The notes under the pieces are model-generated. The model searched no databases. It saw only the letters and a list, made by a program, of their open reading frames with translations, and was not told the DNA's origin. Both the position numbers and the translations under genes were made by a program. Positions 16,445-25,771 of a stretch of DNA of 64,000 bases are shown here, one piece after another; positions within the stretch are counted from its first letter, which is position 1; each line of letters opens with the position of its first letter. The stretch is from an uncultured Pelagibacteraceae bacterium (GTDB lineage Bacteria; Pseudomonadota; Alphaproteobacteria; Pelagibacterales; Pelagibacteraceae): assembly GCA_902521075.1 (NCBI GenBank), contig CABYQM010000002.1, positions 1 to 64,000 of the forward strand. The letters are read 5' to 3'.

Positions 16445-18636
16445 TGGAAGTCACAGAAGCAGTTGCAATAGATCACGGATTAAAAAAAGAAGAGTTTTCA
16501 AAAATATGTGAACTTCTGAAGAGAACACCTAATTTAACTGAGCTTGCAATATTTTCTGCAATGTGGAACGAACATTGCTCCTATAAGTCTTCTAGAAAAC
16601 ATTTAAAAAAAATGCACACTAAAGGAAAACAGGTCATTCAAGGACCAGGAGAAAATGCCGGTGTTATTGATATTGGAGATGACGATGCAATTGTATTTAA
16701 AATTGAAAGTCACAATCACCCTTCGTTTATTGAACCTTATCAAGGAGCAGCGACTGGAGTTGGTGGAATTATGAGGGATGTATTTACAATGGGAGCAAGA
16801 CCAATAGCAAATCTTAATTCAATTCATTTTGGTTCACCACAACATAAAAAGACAAGAAACCTATTAAGAGGAGTTGTTAAAGGGATAGGCGGATATGGAA
16901 ATTGTATTGGTGTTCCAACCATTGCTGGTCAAACAACTTTCGATGAATCTTACAATGGAAATATATTAGTAAATGCCATGACTCTTGGTTTAGTAAATAA
17001 AAATAAGATTTTTTACTCAAAAGCAGCTGGTTTAGATAAACCAGTAATATATGTGGGTTCTAAAACTGGAAGAGATGGAATTCATGGTGCAAGTATGGCT
17101 TCAGCAACCTTCGATGACAAAATTGAAGAAAAAAAACCAACAGTTCAAGTTGGAGATCCATTTACAGAAAAACTATTACTTGAAGCATGCTTAGAATTAA
17201 TGGCTGACAATTCAATAATTGCAATTCAAGATATGGGTGCAGCAGGATTAACTTCATCAAGTGTTGAAATGGCATCAAAAGGAAATCTTGGAATTGAATT
17301 AAATCTTAGCGAGGTCCCTTGTAGGGAAGAAAAAATGACGCCATACGAAATAATGCTGTCTGAAAGTCAAGAGAGAATGCTTATTGTTCTTGAAAAAGGA
17401 AAAGAAGAACATGCGAAGAAAATATTTGATAAATGGAACCTAGATTTTGCAGTTATAGGTAAAACAACTAATTCAAAAAAAATAGAATTAATATTTGATA
17501 ATAAAAAAGTTGCCGAAATACCAATTGATCTTCTTGCTGAAAATGCTCCAATTTATGATCGTCCTTGGAAAAAAACTAAATTACCTCAAAAATTAAAATT
17601 TGATAAAGATGAATTTAAATCTCTAAAATTATCAGATTGTCTAAAGAAGATTTTAAGTAATTCAAACATTTCAGACAAAAGATGGATATGGGATCAATAT
17701 GATCACACTGTGATGGGTGATACAATCCAAAAACCTGGTGGTGATGCTGGTGTCGTAAGAGTTCATGGGACTAATAAAGCAGTAGCAGCATCAGTAGATT
17801 CTTCTGCATTATATTGTTTCTCGCATCCATTAACTGGAGGAAAACAAATAGTTTGTGAGAGCTATAGAAATCTTATTTCGGTAGGAGCTAAACCTATTGC
17901 TATTACAAATTGTTTAAACTTTGGAAACCCAGAAAAAGAAAAAAATATGGGTGAATTCGTAGAATGTGTTGAAGGAATTACAGAAGCAAGTAAGTATCTA
18001 GATTTTCCAGTCGTATCTGGAAATGTATCATTTTATAACGAAACAAAAGATAAAGGCATAAAGCCTACGCCAACAATTGGAGGTGTTGGGCTAATCTCTG
18101 ATTATCAACAAATGCTTACCATGGATTTTAAAACTGAAGGAAACTTAGTTTATGTAATTGGTAAAACCGATGGGTATTTAGATCAAAGTATTTTTGCAAG
18201 AGAGCTTTTAAATGAAAAAAAAGGTCCTCCACCAACAGTTAATTTATTTAATGAAAAAAACATTGGTGAGACTGTATTAGATTTAGCTAGAAAAAATCTT
18301 ATTGTGAGCTGCCACGATGTATCATTAGGCGGAATTTTAATCGCAGTATCAAAAATGTGTATTAAAGGAAAAAAGGGAATAAAAATTAATACACTTAAGG
18401 GTTTAACAAATAAATATGAATATTTTTTTGGTGAAGATCAGGCTCGATATATTGTTGAAATACCTAAAGCTAGTTTGAAGAAAGTAAATGATATTTTAAA
18501 TAAATATTCTGTACATTTCGATGAATTAGGGACAGTTAATGGACAATCTATCGAATATAAAGATGACATCAATTTGCCTATTGAAGAATTGGCAGATGCA
18601 CATAAATATTGGTTAAAAAAGTATATGGATAGCTAA
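16444..18636 (+). CDS. purL: FGAM synthetase subunit PurL (small type)
   Basis: ATP-dependent amidation of FGAR to FGAM. It has 730 residues, the short form that needs separate PurS and PurQ, both encoded upstream. Motifs: MWNEHCSYKSSRKHL near residue 40, KIESHNHPSFIEPYQGAATG near 84 and QDMGAAGLTSS near 260. The second half repeats the AIRS-like fold with GDAGVVR and FGNPEK. The stop overlaps the bolA start by one base. Confidence 0.98.
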   Translation: MEVTEAVAIDHGLKKEEFSKICELLKRTPNLTELAIFSAMWNEHCSYKSSRKHLKKMHTKGKQVIQGPGENAGVIDIGDDDAIVFKIESHNHPSFIEPYQGAATGVGGIMRDVFTMGARPIANLNSIHFGSPQHKKTRNLLRGVVKGIGGYGNCIGVPTIAGQTTFDESYNGNILVNAMTLGLVNKNKIFYSKAAGLDKPVIYVGSKTGRDGIHGASMASATFDDKIEEKKPTVQVGDPFTEKLLLEACLELMADNSIIAIQDMGAAGLTSSSVEMASKGNLGIELNLSEVPCREEKMTPYEIMLSESQERMLIVLEKGKEEHAKKIFDKWNLDFAVIGKTTNSKKIELIFDNKKVAEIPIDLLAENAPIYDRPWKKTKLPQKLKFDKDEFKSLKLSDCLKKILSNSNISDKRWIWDQYDHTVMGDTIQKPGGDAGVVRVHGTNKAVAASVDSSALYCFSHPLTGGKQIVCESYRNLISVGAKPIAITNCLNFGNPEKEKNMGEFVECVEGITEASKYLDFPVVSGNVSFYNETKDKGIKPTPTIGGVGLISDYQQMLTMDFKTEGNLVYVIGKTDGYLDQSIFARELLNEKKGPPPTVNLFNEKNIGETVLDLARKNLIVSCHDVSLGGILIAVSKMCIKGKKGIKINTLKGLTNKYEYFFGEDQARYIVEIPKASLKKVNDILNKYSVHFDELGTVNGQSIEYKDDINLPIEELADAHKYWLKKYMDS

Positions 18637-18866
18637 TGGCAATGGATTTAAAAGAAATTGAGAGTTTAATTAAAGAGGGGTTGCCTGACGCCAAAGTTGA
18701 AATTCAAGATTTGGCAGGTGATGGCAATCACTATTCTGCTACAGTGACATCATCTGAATTTTCAGGTAAAAGTAAAATAGAACAACACAAAATGGTATAT
18801 AATTCTTTAAAAGGTAAAATGGGAAATGAGCTTCACGCTTTAGCAATTAAAACAAAGGAAATTTAA
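18636..18866 (+). CDS. bolA: BolA-family protein
   Basis: It has 76 residues and a single BolA domain. LEPDAKVEIQDLAGDGNHYS-like sequence (here LPDAKVEIQDLAGDGNHYSA) and the KIEQHKMVYNSL helix are typical, with the conserved His in the second segment. BolA proteins pair with CGFS-type glutaredoxins to bind [2Fe-2S] clusters. The next gene, immediately adjacent, is such a glutaredoxin. This is the YrbA/IbaG-like short form rather than long E. coli BolA. Confidence 0.9.
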   Translation: MAMDLKEIESLIKEGLPDAKVEIQDLAGDGNHYSATVTSSEFSGKSKIEQHKMVYNSLKGKMGNELHALAIKTKEI

Positions 18867-19205
18867 ATGGAACAAGAAACAAATGATTTAATAAAAAGTG
18901 AAATTGAAAATAACGATGTGTGTCTTTTTATGAAAGGTACACCTGATGCACCCCAGTGTGGATTTTCAATGGCTACATCAAACATTTTAAAAGTTCTTGA
19001 AGTAAATTTTAAAGGTGTAAATGTTTTAGCAGATCAAAAGCTAAGAGAAGGTATAAAAGTGTTTAGTGACTGGCCAACCATTCCTCAATTATATGTTAAA
19101 AACGAGTTTATTGGTGGATGTGATATCGTAAAAGAAATGTACGAGAGTGGAGAACTCGCTAAACTTTTTGAGTCTAAAGGAATAAATTTTAAAGCTAAGA
19201 ATTAA
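18867..19205 (+). CDS. grxD: Monothiol glutaredoxin, CGFS type
   Basis: Carries and transfers Fe-S clusters. It has 112 residues. The CGFS active site is at residues 31-34 (APQCGFSMAT); TWPTIPQLYVK-like sequence (WPTIPQLYV) and the glutathione-binding GGCDIVKEM follow. It starts at the base after the bolA stop. Its own stop abuts the stop of convergent rpsD with no intergenic base. Confidence 0.97.
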   Translation: MEQETNDLIKSEIENNDVCLFMKGTPDAPQCGFSMATSNILKVLEVNFKGVNVLADQKLREGIKVFSDWPTIPQLYVKNEFIGGCDIVKEMYESGELAKLFESKGINFKAKN

Positions 19206-19823
19206 TTATCTAGAGTAATATTCAATTACTAAATTTGGCTCCATCACAACTGGGTATGGAACTTCTTCAAAAGATGGAACTCTAACGAACTTAACTTTTT
19301 TATTCTTTTCATCTAATTGTAGATATTCTGGAACTTCTCTTTCTTTGTTAGCAAGAGCAATATCGATTAAAGCGAGTTGTTTAGATTTATCTCTAATTTC
19401 AATCGTATCTTCTTCTTTAACCTGATAACTTGCTATATTAACTTTTTTCCCATTTACTTTAACATGACCGTGGTTAATCAATTGTCTTGATGAAAAAATA
19501 GTGTTTGATAACTTTGATCTGTAAATTACAGCATCTAATCTTCTCTCTAATAATCCAATTAAGTTTTCAGCAGTATCACCCTTTTTCATGATTGCTTTCT
19601 TATAAACATTTCTAAATTGTCTCTCATTCATATTACCGTAATATGATTTTAATTTTTGTTTTGCCTGAAGTTGAATTCCATAGTCTGAAGGTTTTCCAGC
19701 TTTTGTTTGTCCATGTTGTCCTGGAGGATAGGCTCTTGTATTAAAAGGACTTTTGGGTCTTCCCCACAAGTTCACTTTTAATCTTCTATCTACTTTATGT
19801 TTAGAGTTTAATCTTTTTGTCAT
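19206..19823 (-). CDS. rpsD: 30S ribosomal protein S4
   Basis: Primary 16S rRNA-binding assembly protein. It has 205 residues. It begins [21 protein letters not shown]; the S4 RNA-binding domain lies at about 94-155 ([14 protein letters not shown], then [15 protein letters not shown]). It sits alone at the end of the cysS-cimA-trmJ run instead of in an alpha operon; 35 nt separate it from trmJ, enough for a separate promoter. Confidence 0.98.
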   Translation of the reverse strand: MTKRLNSKHKVDRRLKVNLWGRPKSPFNTRAYPPGQHGQTKAGKPSDYGIQLQAKQKLKSYYGNMNERQFRNVYKKAIMKKGDTAENLIGLLERRLDAVIYRSKLSNTIFSSRQLINHGHVKVNGKKVNIASYQVKEEDTIEIRDKSKQLALIDIALANKEREVPEYLQLDEKNKKVKFVRVPSFEEVPYPVVMEPNLVIEYYSR

Positions 19824-19858
19824 TAGTATGAGGTCTTATAAGCCTAAGTTATGTTTTG

Positions 19859-20578
19859 TCAATCAACCTTTTCCTTACTTAAACCAGCAAATACACTTGA
19901 TAAAATACGAGTTTCTTTTTCTGAAAGATTGAGTTTAAAGAAAATACTTCTTAAATTTTCCATCATGATTGGTTTTTTTTCAGGTGGGTGAAAAAAATTC
20001 TTATTTTCTAAATTATTAATGCACAAATTTAACATTCTTTGAATGTCATTCTTATTTGCACTTTTAATTTTTTTTGACTTTTCAAAGGAAAACTTTTTAT
20101 TTGAAATTAGTCCACTTACTATTTGAGCTACTATAATTAGACTATGAGACAAATTTAAAGATCTAAAATTCCTATTACTTGGAATTTGTAAAGTATAATC
20201 AGCATAACTAACTTCATTATTTGATAATCCAGATGCTTCTGATCCAAAAAGAAAACCAACCTTTTTTTTGTAATTAATCTTATTTAGATCAGTTATTGAT
20301 ATATGTTTAATATTTTTATTTCTAAATCTTGCAGATGTTGCAACTAATATATCCAAATTACTTAATGATGTTTCTAAATTTTCATATACTTTTGCCTTTT
20401 TAACAATATCCTTTGCCCCTACAGATGTTGCAATAATTTTATCATTTGGAAATGAGGGTTTTGGATTAACAATTGATAGATTATTAAAATTAAAGTTTTT
20501 TAAAGCTCTAGCACAGGCTCCTATATTTTCTGATAGTTGAGGTTTGTGTAAAATAAAAGTTATATTTCTTAATGACAT
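19859..20578 (-). CDS. trmJ: TrmJ-type tRNA/rRNA 2'-O-methyltransferase
   Basis: SPOUT-class methyltransferase of 239 residues, likely modifying tRNA position 32. It begins MSLRNITFILHKPQLSENIG, which holds the TrmJ-type N-terminal motif (NIGACARALKNF). The SPOUT knot motifs FLFGSEASGLSN and LNLSHSLIIVAQ follow. A TTG lies one codon upstream, but the ATG at 20578 shares a base with the cimA stop (TGATG), so I take the ATG. The C-terminal tail after residue 165 is lysine-rich and matches the family extension only loosely. Confidence 0.85.
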   Translation of the reverse strand: MSLRNITFILHKPQLSENIGACARALKNFNFNNLSIVNPKPSFPNDKIIATSVGAKDIVKKAKVYENLETSLSNLDILVATSARFRNKNIKHISITDLNKINYKKKVGFLFGSEASGLSNNEVSYADYTLQIPSNRNFRSLNLSHSLIIVAQIVSGLISNKKFSFEKSKKIKSANKNDIQRMLNLCINNLENKNFFHPPEKKPIMMENLRSIFFKLNLSEKETRILSSVFAGLSKEKVD

Positions 20579-22179
20579 CAAGTACTAGCAGGAGCATTAT
20601 CCTTGAAAAGCTTATAATCCAAACTATCAACAAGAGCTTTAAAAGATGCATCAATAATATTTGGAGAAACTCCTATTGTGAACCAATTACCATGTTTCGA
20701 ATCTGCACTTTCTATAGAAACTCTAGTAACGGCTCCAGTTCCTGTATTTAAAATTCTAACTTTGTAATCAACTAGCTTTAAATCTTTTAAATATTCTGAA
20801 TATTTTTCAAGTTTATTTACATTTTTTCTTATCGCATTATCTAATGCATTAACGGGTCCATTGCCCTCGCCTTCACATAATATTTCATGACCATCTACTT
20901 CAAGTTTTGCCTTTGCAAATGATACAACTTCACCAGTTGAATCTTTCTTAACAGAAACATCATACTCATTAATTGAAATATATCTTGGTATTTCTCCCAT
21001 CAACCTTCTAGCCAATAGTTCAAAAGATGCATCAGCACCATCGTAACTATATCCAATGAACTCTCTATCTTTTACTTCATGAAGAAGTTTTTTAATTTTT
21101 GGATCGTCTTTTTTAATATTAATGCCAATTGCATTTAATCTAGACATTATATTAGATTGTCCAGATTGATCAGAAACAACAATATTCCTAGCATTACCTA
21201 CTTCATCTGGATTAATATGTTCATAAGTTTTCGGATCTTTTTGAACAGCTGATACATGCATTCCACCTTTGTGTGAAAATGCAGATGCACCCACATAAGG
21301 TAAATGTTTATTTGGTTTTCTATTCAGTATTTCATCTAATAATCTTGAACATTGAGTTAAATTTTTAATGTTTTCAGGTTTAATATTAATTTCATATTTG
21401 TCTGAAAAATCTTTTTTTAAAAAAAAAGTTGGTATCAAAGACATTAAATTTGCATTACCACATCTTTCTCCAAGTCCATTTATTGTGCCCTGAACCTGTC
21501 TAACTCCTGCTAGTACAGCTACTAAACTATTGGCAACTGCATTTTCAGTATCATTGTGGGCATGAATTCCAAGGTTTTTACCAGGTATATGCTTTGTTAC
21601 TTTTTCAACAATTTTAGAAATTTCGTGTGGTAATGTTCCCCCATTGGTATCACATAAAACAATCCATCTTGCACCATTATCGTATGCAGCTTTTAAACAT
21701 GATATTGCATATTCAGGATTAGATTTATAACCATCAAAAAAATGTTCAGCATCAAACATAAATTCTTTACCAGAATTAACTATATGCTTTGCACTCTCGC
21801 TTATATTTTCTAAATTTTGATCGTTTGAAATGCCTAAAGCCACATCCACATGAAAATCCCAACTTTTGCCAAATAAACAAACTGATGAACTCTTTGAATT
21901 AATCAAAGATGATAACATAGGGTCATTTTTTGCACTATGCTCTGATTTTTTGGTCATACCAAAAGCTGTAAGGTTTGCATTTTTAAAGTTTTGATCCTTA
22001 TTAAAAAATTCTGTATCAGTTAGATTTGCTCCTGGCCAACCACCCTCTATATAATCAACTCCTAGGTTATCTAAAGATTTAGCAATTTTTTCTTTTTCAT
22101 TTAATGAAAAGTCAACGCCTTGGGTTTGTGCCCCATCTCTAAGAGTTGTGTCAAAAATATAGATTTTTTCTTTACTCAT
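20578..22179 (-). CDS. cimA: (R)-citramalate synthase
   Basis: Condenses pyruvate and acetyl-CoA to citramalate, the threonine-independent entry to isoleucine synthesis. It has 533 residues. It begins MSKEKIYIFDTTLRDGAQ, the alpha-isopropylmalate/homocitrate synthase signature; the HIS motif GIHAHNDTENAVANS, GLGERCGNAN and the C-terminal regulatory LeuA dimer domain are present. The long form with this domain favours citramalate synthase over re-citrate or homocitrate synthase. The ATG at 22179 overlaps the cysS stop (ATGA); the upstream in-frame ATG lies inside cysS and is not used. Confidence 0.9.
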   Translation of the reverse strand: MSKEKIYIFDTTLRDGAQTQGVDFSLNEKEKIAKSLDNLGVDYIEGGWPGANLTDTEFFNKDQNFKNANLTAFGMTKKSEHSAKNDPMLSSLINSKSSSVCLFGKSWDFHVDVALGISNDQNLENISESAKHIVNSGKEFMFDAEHFFDGYKSNPEYAISCLKAAYDNGARWIVLCDTNGGTLPHEISKIVEKVTKHIPGKNLGIHAHNDTENAVANSLVAVLAGVRQVQGTINGLGERCGNANLMSLIPTFFLKKDFSDKYEINIKPENIKNLTQCSRLLDEILNRKPNKHLPYVGASAFSHKGGMHVSAVQKDPKTYEHINPDEVGNARNIVVSDQSGQSNIMSRLNAIGINIKKDDPKIKKLLHEVKDREFIGYSYDGADASFELLARRLMGEIPRYISINEYDVSVKKDSTGEVVSFAKAKLEVDGHEILCEGEGNGPVNALDNAIRKNVNKLEKYSEYLKDLKLVDYKVRILNTGTGAVTRVSIESADSKHGNWFTIGVSPNIIDASFKALVDSLDYKLFKDNAPAST

Positions 22180-23537
22180 TTTAATTTCCACGAGGTTGTA
22201 CCATCTTTATCTTCAATTAAAATACCCTTATCTAAAAGATCTTTCCTAATTTTATCAGCTAATTGATAATTTTTTTCATCTCTTGCTTTATTTCTCTCAG
22301 CTATTTTTGAATTAATTTCATCCTCTGAAAGAGAAATTGTATTTTTTTTTGTTTGTAGCCACTCTTCTGAAGTATCAGTTAATAGACCTATAAAATTGCA
22401 AGCTTTTACAAAAGTTGCTTTATCTTCGTTCGTTCCAGTTGAAGCTTTACTATATAAAGAATGTAAATTAGCAATATAGCCAGGGGTATTTAAATCATCA
22501 TATAAAGGAGTTAATAATTCATCTGGTAATATTGTGCTTTTATCAACATCGGAATAAAGTGAATACCATTTACTTAAAGTCTTTTCACTTTCTGATATTA
22601 ATTTTTCATTCCAATCTAATCCTTGTCTATAGTGAGAACTAATTAATGCTAATCTTAAAACTTGGCCATTATATTTATTTTTAAAATCTTTTATTTTTAA
22701 AATATTTCCCTGAGATTTTGCCATTTTTTCATTAGAGAGAGTTATAAATCCATTATGAACCCAATAATTTGCAAATGAATTTGTTTCATTTGCACATCTT
22801 GATTGAGCAATCTCGTTTTCATGATGAGGAAAAATCAAGTCTCTACCACCCCCATGAATATCAAATTCTTCACCCAAATATCTTTTAGACATAACCGAAC
22901 ATTCTAAGTGCCAACCTGGTCTGCCTTTGCCCCAGGGAGATTCCCATGAAGGCTCATTATCTGTTGATGGTTTCCATAATACAAAATCTTCAGGATTTTT
23001 TTTTATTTCTGAAACCTCTACTCGTGAACCAGCTATTAATTCATCTAACTTTTTATTAGATAGTTTTCCATAATCACTAAATTTTTTAACTTCAAAATAA
23101 ACATGCTTATCCTTTGAATATGCAAACCCTTTTTTCTCTAGTTCTATGATCATTTCAATCATTTGTTTTATATTTTCTGTTGCCTTTGGTTCGCTGTTTG
23201 GTGTTTCACATTTTAAGTAATTACAATCCTTATGAAAATTTTCAGTAATTTTTGAAGTTAAGTCGTTTATAGAAATATTTTGATCATTAGATGCTTTGAT
23301 TATTTTGTCATCTATGTCTGTTATATTTCTAATATATTTTACAGATGTTGATCCATATCTATTTTTTAAAATTTTATACAGAATATCAAAAACGACTAAT
23401 GGTCTAGCATTACCAATATGTGGATCATCATAAACTGTAGGACCACAAACATACATGCCTATGGATTTTTCATTTTTGGGAGTAAATTTTTCTTTCTTAC
23501 CACCTAGACTATTAGTTAAAAATATATCTTTAGCCAT
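22176..23537 (-). CDS. cysS: Cysteinyl-tRNA synthetase
   Basis: Class I aminoacyl-tRNA synthetase. It has 453 residues, typical. The HIGH-type motif is DPHIGNARP (about residues 37-45) after the zinc Cys in MYVCGPTVYD; the second zinc site region is WHLECSVMS with HHENE; the KMSKS motif appears as EKMAKSQGN (about 269-277). Overlaps cimA by 4 bases. Confidence 0.97.
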   Translation of the reverse strand: MAKDIFLTNSLGGKKEKFTPKNEKSIGMYVCGPTVYDDPHIGNARPLVVFDILYKILKNRYGSTSVKYIRNITDIDDKIIKASNDQNISINDLTSKITENFHKDCNYLKCETPNSEPKATENIKQMIEMIIELEKKGFAYSKDKHVYFEVKKFSDYGKLSNKKLDELIAGSRVEVSEIKKNPEDFVLWKPSTDNEPSWESPWGKGRPGWHLECSVMSKRYLGEEFDIHGGGRDLIFPHHENEIAQSRCANETNSFANYWVHNGFITLSNEKMAKSQGNILKIKDFKNKYNGQVLRLALISSHYRQGLDWNEKLISESEKTLSKWYSLYSDVDKSTILPDELLTPLYDDLNTPGYIANLHSLYSKASTGTNEDKATFVKACNFIGLLTDTSEEWLQTKKNTISLSEDEINSKIAERNKARDEKNYQLADKIRKDLLDKGILIEDKDGTTSWKLK

Positions 23538-23582
23538 ACAACTAGGAATATACTTAAATTATAGATTTGTGAATCTATTTGA

Positions 23583-24320
23583 TTAATTAGGAATTTTGCA
23601 TACTGGAATTGGTTCCATTTTATGCAAATTTGCACTTCGAATTGAATTATATTTATCTCTATTTACAGAATTTTCATTATCCATTGCTTCTTCTAATTCT
23701 TTATATGACAAACCTAGCTGGCCTTCATCAGTACGACCATCATCCCACAATCCGTCTGTAGGAGGAGCATCAATAATTTCTTTTAAAATTCCAAGTTCTT
23801 TACCAAGTTCCCATACCTCAGTTTTATTGCAATCTGCTATGGGAGAAATATCTACCCCACCATCACCATATTTTGTATAAAAACCAACTCCAAAATCTTC
23901 TACTTTATTTCCTGTTCCTACAACAATTCCACTATTTGCAGCAGCTACCTGATAAAGTGTTGTCATTCTTAATCTTGCTCTAGAATTCGCCATCCCATGT
24001 TCACTACCAAAATTATTTAGTGTTCCTTCAAATGATTTGAATAAATTATCTAATTCTAATGTGTGTCCCTCTACATTGCTAAAATTCTTCTTTAACCATT
24101 CTTGATGTGCCAAACTTAGATCATGTTGTGCAGATTTTTGTTTAATAGGCATTGATAAAACAATTGTTTTTAAACCAGTCATTGCACTTAATGTACTTGA
24201 GACAGAAGAATCTATTCCACCAGAAATACCAATCACTAAAGATTGAGCTTTTTTTGGCATGGAATTCACATAATCTAAAATCCAGTTTTTAATGTGATTT
24301 ACTTTATCTTTGGGTGTCAT
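23583..24320 (-). CDS. nadE: NAD synthetase, ammonia-dependent type
   Basis: Amidates nicotinate adenine dinucleotide to NAD. It has 245 residues with no glutaminase domain. The PP-loop SGGIDSS is at about residues 30-36; GTGNKVEDFGVGFYTKYGDG (about 142-161) and SPIADCNKTEVW are the family motifs. Ammonia must come from solution or another protein. It lies 45 nt before cysS, in the same direction. Confidence 0.95.
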   Translation of the reverse strand: MTPKDKVNHIKNWILDYVNSMPKKAQSLVIGISGGIDSSVSSTLSAMTGLKTIVLSMPIKQKSAQHDLSLAHQEWLKKNFSNVEGHTLELDNLFKSFEGTLNNFGSEHGMANSRARLRMTTLYQVAAANSGIVVGTGNKVEDFGVGFYTKYGDGGVDISPIADCNKTEVWELGKELGILKEIIDAPPTDGLWDDGRTDEGQLGLSYKELEEAMDNENSVNRDKYNSIRSANLHKMEPIPVCKIPN

Positions 24321-24357
24321 AATTTAAATATAAGAAAAAAAATTTATTTTTAAACTG

Positions 24358-25737
24358 TTAAGATGCCGCTTTAATTGCAGATTTAGAATACAAACTATTC
24401 TTTTTTATCTCATCTGAAATTAAAAACGCTAATTCTATAGCTTGATCAGAGTTCAATCTTGGATCGCAGTGAGTATGATATCTGCTTGATAAATCTGCAT
24501 CGGATATTTTTTTTGCTCCACCTGTACACTCTGTCACATCTTGGCCTGTCATTTCAACGTGAAGACCACCAGCATAAGAACCTTCTGCTTGGTGAACTGC
24601 AAATACATTTTTAACTTCGCTTACAACATCATTAAAAGGTCTCGTTTTAAAACCAGTAGTTGATTTAATTGTATTTCCATGCATTGGATCACACGACCAT
24701 ACAACATTTAATCCTTCTTTTTTTATCCCTCTAATTAATTTTGGTAAGAATTTTTCAACATTCTGATGACCAAATCTTGAAATTAGAGTAATTTTTCCTT
24801 TTTCGTTTTTAGGATTAATTACCTCACATATTTTTGCAATCTCATCAGGTTTAGAAGTTGGACCACACTTGATACCAATTGGATTTTCTATTCCTTTACA
24901 AAACTCTACATGTCCTCCATCTAACTGTCTTGTTCTATCCCCTATCCAAACAAAGTGAGCTGAAGTATCGTGATATTCACCTGTAGTTGAGTCTACTCTT
25001 GTCATACTTTCCTCAAAAGGTAAGTGTAAAGCTTCATGAGAAGTCCAAAAGTTAACTGTGTATAATCTATTATTAAAATCAGATGTAATTCCGCAAGCAT
25101 CCATAAACGCTAATGCATCTGCTATTTTATCTTCTAACTCTTTAAACTTCTTAGCTTGAGGACTTTTCTTAATATAATCTAAATTCCATAAATGAACCTT
25201 GTTTAGGTCAGCAAAACCACCTTTTGAAAATGCTCTTAAAAGGTTTAAAGTTGAAGCAGATTGAGAATAAGCCTTAAACATTCTTTTTGGATCAGGTCTT
25301 CTAGATTTCTCATTAAAATCTATTGCATTTATATTATCTCCCAAATAACTTGGTAATTCCTTATCACCTTGTTTTTCAGTTGGTGCACTTCTTGGTTTTG
25401 AAAATTGTCCAGCAATTCTTCCAAGTTTTACAATTGGTAAAGATGCTGAGTATGTCATTACTAATGCCATTTGAAGAATAACCTTAAAAGTATCTCTTAT
25501 ATTATCAGGATGAAATTCTGCAAAACTTTCTGCACAATCACCACCTTGTAATAGAAATGCTTTTCCATCATTGACCATTGCCAACTGATCTTTCAAATGT
25601 CTTGTTTCTCCTGCAAAAACTAGTGGAGGAAAGGTTTTCAATTTATTTAAAACCATCTCTAATTCCTTTTCATCTTCATATTGAGGAATATGTTTGACGG
25701 GGTATTTTCTCCAACTATTTATTTTCCAATTTTTCAT
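24358..25737 (-). CDS. 3-deoxy-7-phosphoheptulonate synthase, class II
   Basis: First step of the shikimate pathway: PEP plus erythrose 4-phosphate gives DAHP. It has 459 residues and is the plant/actinobacterial class II type. Landmarks are WKINSWRKYPVKHIPQY at the start, LLQGGDCAESF (metal Cys, about residues 78-88), HFVWIGDRTRQLDGGHVEF, GIKCGPT and VVWSCDPMHGNT. No class I enzyme is seen in the window. It is followed after 37 nt by nadE. Confidence 0.95.
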   Translation of the reverse strand: MKNWKINSWRKYPVKHIPQYEDEKELEMVLNKLKTFPPLVFAGETRHLKDQLAMVNDGKAFLLQGGDCAESFAEFHPDNIRDTFKVILQMALVMTYSASLPIVKLGRIAGQFSKPRSAPTEKQGDKELPSYLGDNINAIDFNEKSRRPDPKRMFKAYSQSASTLNLLRAFSKGGFADLNKVHLWNLDYIKKSPQAKKFKELEDKIADALAFMDACGITSDFNNRLYTVNFWTSHEALHLPFEESMTRVDSTTGEYHDTSAHFVWIGDRTRQLDGGHVEFCKGIENPIGIKCGPTSKPDEIAKICEVINPKNEKGKITLISRFGHQNVEKFLPKLIRGIKKEGLNVVWSCDPMHGNTIKSTTGFKTRPFNDVVSEVKNVFAVHQAEGSYAGGLHVEMTGQDVTECTGGAKKISDADLSSRYHTHCDPRLNSDQAIELAFLISDEIKKNSLYSKSAIKAAS

Positions 25738-25771
25738 TTCAACTCACAATTGTTTTAACAGACTTTATTAT